Below, piece after piece: positions 6,102 through 8,826 of a stretch of DNA of 8,826 nucleotides. The number at the start of each line of letters is the position of its first letter. The first letter of the stretch is position 1. Below the pieces are notes generated by a model. That model had not been told where the DNA came from. It saw only the letters and a program-made list of their open reading frames with translations, and ran no database searches. The stretch is taken from positions 1 to 8,826 of the forward strand of contig JAQZDD010000024.1 in assembly GCA_028751055.1 (NCBI GenBank), given 5' to 3'. This stretch comes from Euryarchaeota archaeon Ods04 (lineage in GTDB: Archaea; Halobacteriota; Halobacteria; Halobacteriales; Halorutilaceae). The position numbers and the translations under genes were made by a program.

Positions 6102-6758
6102 ATGAACCCCAACCGAGACAGGAAAAGACGCAAGGCGACGAGAGTCGCTACTTTGCTCCTCGTCGTCCTCGCCGTGGCTGGCGTAGCCGCCGTCTACGCC
6201 GTCAGTCCTGTTGCGGAGGCTGACTCGGGTACTGAGTCGCTCGAACTCCTTGCTGAAGAGAACGTTGACCACGACCATGCGTGCCTGCACGCGCTCCACG
6301 ACGAGCGCACACCGCTTGAAGCAGGCGGTTCGGTCGGTAACGCGCCGACGGTGGACGACACGCACGTCATCTGGGACGTAACGTACGACGGAGAGGGCTA
6401 CGTCCGTTTCGACGCCGACGCGCACCACTACGACGGACCTTTCGTCTTCTACACCTACTCAGGTACGGTGGAGGTTGTCGACGGAACTGAGGAGGAGCGT
6501 GACGACGTTCCCGACGACGACTGCGAACCACTCGACGAGTACATCGTGGTCGGTGTACCCGACGACGGTGTTATCGAACTCGAAGTCATCGCCGACGACG
6601 AAGGAGAACTGACCGTCGAGAGCTACGCCAACGACGATGGCGTCGTCGACACCGACGGACTCCGCGAAGCAGTCGACGACTGGCGCGTCGACAGAATCGA
6701 CACAGACCTGCTACATGATGTCGTCGACGTGTGGGAGACGGGCGAGCAGGTTGACTGA
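6102..6758 (+). CDS. Gene C: secreted HACLH-domain protein with dockerin-like tail
   Basis: A 218-residue exported protein of unknown function. The signal peptide has a strongly basic start (residues 1-14) and a hydrophobic core TLLLVVLAVAGVAAVYAV, with likely cleavage after AEA near residue 40. Residues about 46-162 are the HACLH domain: ELLAEENVDHDHACLH, DERTPLEAGG, THVIWDVTY, GYVRFDAD, GPFVFYT, DDDCEPLDEY, with conserved C61 and C141. Residues about 171-218 are a dockerin/EF-hand-like tail: YANDDGVVDTDGLREAVDDW and IDTDLLHDVVDVW. The tail's first loop has Tyr where calcium loops have Asp, so calcium binding may be weak or lost. The domain is very close to gene A, but here it is free and tail-bearing where A is lipid-anchored. 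Gene D follows after 10 nt, so the two are probably co-transcribed. The start is fixed by the TATA box 25-30 nt upstream. Confidence 0.88.
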   Translation: MNPNRDRKRRKATRVATLLLVVLAVAGVAAVYAVSPVAEADSGTESLELLAEENVDHDHACLHALHDERTPLEAGGSVGNAPTVDDTHVIWDVTYDGEGYVRFDADAHHYDGPFVFYTYSGTVEVVDGTEEERDDVPDDDCEPLDEYIVVGVPDDGVIELEVIADDEGELTVESYANDDGVVDTDGLREAVDDWRVDRIDTDLLHDVVDVWETGEQVD

Positions 6759-6768
6759 CACTTCTTCG

Positions 6769-8826
6769 ATGTCCGTGTTCCGGAACCCGCCGACTAAAGC
6801 CCCGTTCGCCGTTCGCGCTCTCGTTATCGTGTTGCTTCTGTCCGTCTTTGCGGCTTCGGGTGTCGGACTTACAGGAGTCGTGACAGCGGTCGAAGACGGT
6901 TCGGTCGGTGCTCCACAGGCACACGATGCCTCGGTTGGTAACGACACACGTCCGTCCACCGACCGCGCCGGAGGTGCCCCGTCTTCCGCGCCTGCGATAA
7001 CGAACGCGACACGCGAGATAGAGAACACGACCGTCAAGCCGGGCGGTTCGACGGTCGTGACGGTACACGTCGAGACGGACGCGACGAGCGCGCCTGCAGT
7101 CTACGAGAGGTTCGGTGCGGGCTTCTCGAACGTCGAAGTCGTCAGTTCCGAACCTCCTGCGGTCGCCACGGAAGTCGACGAAGCCAACGAACGGCTGTTC
7201 GCTGTCTGGAACTCGACTGACACCGCGGTGCTCGAATACGAACTGACGGTGCCGTCGGACGCAGAATACGGCGACAGTTTTACTGTCGAAGGACTTGTTG
7301 ACGTGCACGGCGACGATACCGAGATAGACGGTACGGACGAGATAACCGTCGGTGCTGATATTCCTATCGAGAACGCCACACGTGCGATAGAGGACACGGA
7401 GTTAGAGCCGGGGGAGTCGACTTTAGTGACCGTCGAGGTCGGGACGGACATGACGACCTCGCCAGCCGTCTACGAGAGCTTCAGTCCGAGAGCCACAGAT
7501 GTCGAGGTCGTGGACGGAGAGCCTTCCCCAGCCGTGACGGGCGTGAGAGACGACGAACATCTGTTCGCTGTCTGGAACTCGACGGACACCGCGGTACTCG
7601 AATACGAAGTTACCGTTCCGGAGACGTTCGAGGACGACGCCATCTCCTTCGACGGCGAGGTCGAGACAGCAAACGGAACTGCGACAGTAGCAGGACACGA
7701 CGAGATAAACGTCTACCTCGGCGACAGCCCTGTCATATCCGAAGCCGAAAGAGCCGTCGGAACATCGACGCTCGAACCCGGCGGTTCGACAATGGTGACT
7801 GTCGAGGTGGAGACGAGCGACACGGACGACATAGCCGTCTACGAGGAGTTCGACCCGAAGTTCGCCGACGCTGAGATAGTCGAGTACAGACCTACGACGG
7901 TTGTCGATGCCGTCACAGACGACCGGGACGCGCTGATGGCACTCTGGGAAAGCACGGACAGCGTGACGCTCGAATACGAACTGACAGTACCTTCCGACGC
8001 TGACGACGGCGACACGTTCTCCGTCGAAGGCGAGGCTGACATACGCGGCGACACCGTGTCGATAGGCACGGACGAAATCGTCGTCGAGGACTGGGAGGAG
8101 CCGGACGAAGTAATCATCGCCGATGCGACACGCGAGATAGAGAACACGAACTTGGAGCCGGGGGAGTCGACGGTCGTGACCGTCGAGGTGGAGACTGACG
8201 GAAGGGGCGCGCCCGCTGTCTACGAGGAGTTCGACACCGACTTCGCCGAGGTCGAGGTGCTTGACGAAAATCCAAGTTCGAAGATAAAGGCGGTTACCGA
8301 CGACGAAGAGGAGATGATGGCACTCTGGGAAAGCACGGACAGCGTGACGGTCGAATACGAACTAACGGTGCCGTCGGACGCCGAGGACGGCGACGCTTTC
8401 TCCGTCGAAGGCGAGGCTGACGTGCGCGGCGACGGGATGGAGATAGACGGTCCCGCTGAGATAACCGTCGGTGACGAACCGACGGCACCGCATATAACGA
8501 ACGCGACACGCCGTATCGGAAACGAGACGGTCGTGCCGGAAGGTTCGACGACTGTCACGGTCGATGTCAAGACGGACGCTTCGGGCGCGCCCGCGGTCTA
8601 CGAGAGGTTCGGTGCGGGCTTCTCGAACGTCGAAGTCGTCGGCTCCGAACCGTCGGCGGTCGCCGCTGGAGTCGACGCAGACAATGAGAACCTCTTCGCC
8701 GTCTGGAACTCGACGGACAACGCGACGCTTACGTACGAGGTGACGCCCAGCGGGAACGTTGCGGGAGGAAACGTGAGCATAGAAGGAGAAGCCGAGACTG
8801 CGCGCGGGACAGCGTACATCGAAGGC
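6769..8826 (+). CDS. Gene D: exported repeat-module surface protein (partial, C-terminus off right edge)
   Basis: 686 codons are open from the ATG at 6769 to the right edge. Residues 1-40 are a signal peptide (R/K n-region, core ALVIVLLLSVFAAS, cleavage near VTA). A short S/G/D-rich linker leads to five tandem modules of 117-119 residues, starting at about residues 77, 200, 323, 450 and 576; the fifth is cut by the window. Each runs NATREIE, PGGSTVVTV, AVYEEF, VEVV, LFAVWNSTD, LEYELTVPSDA, GDTFSVEGE, IDG, EITVG. The strand pattern resembles haloarchaeal Ig-like or DUF11-type repeats and, more loosely, cohesins; I cannot decide between these. Twelve N-x-S/T sequons fit a glycosylated surface protein. 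There is no Shine-Dalgarno before the ATG; a TTG at 6751 is a weaker alternative. It is probably co-transcribed with gene C and may be a stalk or scaffold; its C-terminal anchor lies outside the window. Confidence 0.88.
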   Translation, partial: MSVFRNPPTKAPFAVRALVIVLLLSVFAASGVGLTGVVTAVEDGSVGAPQAHDASVGNDTRPSTDRAGGAPSSAPAITNATREIENTTVKPGGSTVVTVHVETDATSAPAVYERFGAGFSNVEVVSSEPPAVATEVDEANERLFAVWNSTDTAVLEYELTVPSDAEYGDSFTVEGLVDVHGDDTEIDGTDEITVGADIPIENATRAIEDTELEPGESTLVTVEVGTDMTTSPAVYESFSPRATDVEVVDGEPSPAVTGVRDDEHLFAVWNSTDTAVLEYEVTVPETFEDDAISFDGEVETANGTATVAGHDEINVYLGDSPVISEAERAVGTSTLEPGGSTMVTVEVETSDTDDIAVYEEFDPKFADAEIVEYRPTTVVDAVTDDRDALMALWESTDSVTLEYELTVPSDADDGDTFSVEGEADIRGDTVSIGTDEIVVEDWEEPDEVIIADATREIENTNLEPGESTVVTVEVETDGRGAPAVYEEFDTDFAEVEVLDENPSSKIKAVTDDEEEMMALWESTDSVTVEYELTVPSDAEDGDAFSVEGEADVRGDGMEIDGPAEITVGDEPTAPHITNATRRIGNETVVPEGSTTVTVDVKTDASGAPAVYERFGAGFSNVEVVGSEPSAVAAGVDADNENLFAVWNSTDNATLTYEVTPSGNVAGGNVSIEGEAETARGTAYIEG
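6997..8826 (+). repeat. Five tandem ~355-nt modules in gene D
   Basis: Modules M1 6997-7353, M2 7366-7716, M3 7735-8088, M4 8116-8472 and M5 8494 to the edge. DNA-level identity is patchy: M1 and M5 share an exact 45-nt run (7099-7143 with 8596-8640), M3 and M4 an exact 35-nt run (7934-7968 with 8315-8349), and M1 and M2 a 23-nt run (7195-7217 with 7561-7583). This is a mosaic typical of recombination among repeats. Confidence 0.9.

Noticed and set aside
6586..7308. 240-residue minus-strand ORF opposite genes C and D
   Set aside because: R-rich, antisense to two well-supported exported proteins, no promoter or ribosome site.

Overview
The window looks like chromosomal DNA of a halophilic archaeon of haloarchaeal type. 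The proteins are very acidic. Secreted proteins carry a Tat lipoprotein signal or Sec-type signals, and two end in the EF-hand/dockerin-like tail common on haloarchaeal surface proteins. Several genes have a TATA-like box 22-30 nt before the ATG and no Shine-Dalgarno, as expected for leaderless transcripts. One trait is unusual for the group: isoleucine is written ATA more often than ATC (11 to 7 in the ligase gene, 7 to 1 in the SCP2 gene), which suggests a less typical lineage. I cannot name the species.

Left part (1-3410, all on the minus strand): a lipid-metabolism block. A small SCP2-type lipid carrier and a zinc-dependent MDR alcohol dehydrogenase are joined by a TGATG stop/start overlap. 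Downstream, behind its own TATA-like box, lies an AMP-forming long-chain acyl-CoA ligase that runs off the left edge. Together they suggest handling and activation of fatty alcohols, aldehydes or fatty acids. The 219-nt gap before the ligase holds an imperfect 31-bp tandem repeat and a 16-bp tandem duplication across the dehydrogenase stop codon.

Right part (3480-8826, all on the plus strand): four exported proteins, called A to D here. A (3539-4081) is a Tat lipoprotein with one small domain that I call the HACLH domain, having a conserved Cys pair. B (4214-5971) is a secreted, histidine-rich protein of order R1-R2-HACLH-R3-dockerin-like tail, where R1-R3 are near-identical 121-residue modules built on HGDHWHG and HGDHVHIIG. 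C (6102-6758) is secreted, with one HACLH domain and a dockerin-like tail. D (6769 to past the right edge) starts 10 nt after C and is built of at least five ~118-residue beta-sandwich-like modules with N-glycosylation sequons.

A, B and C share a promoter with almost the same sequence: a dyad TTRTTA-N16-TAAYAA placed directly against the TATA box CTTTAAR. Sequence between TATA and ATG is not conserved, so the element looks like a selected regulator site. The set looks like a co-regulated cell-surface metal-binding system, with D a possible surface scaffold. Metal binding and scaffolding are inferences from composition and architecture, not proven by the sequence. This is the part of the window most likely to be undescribed.
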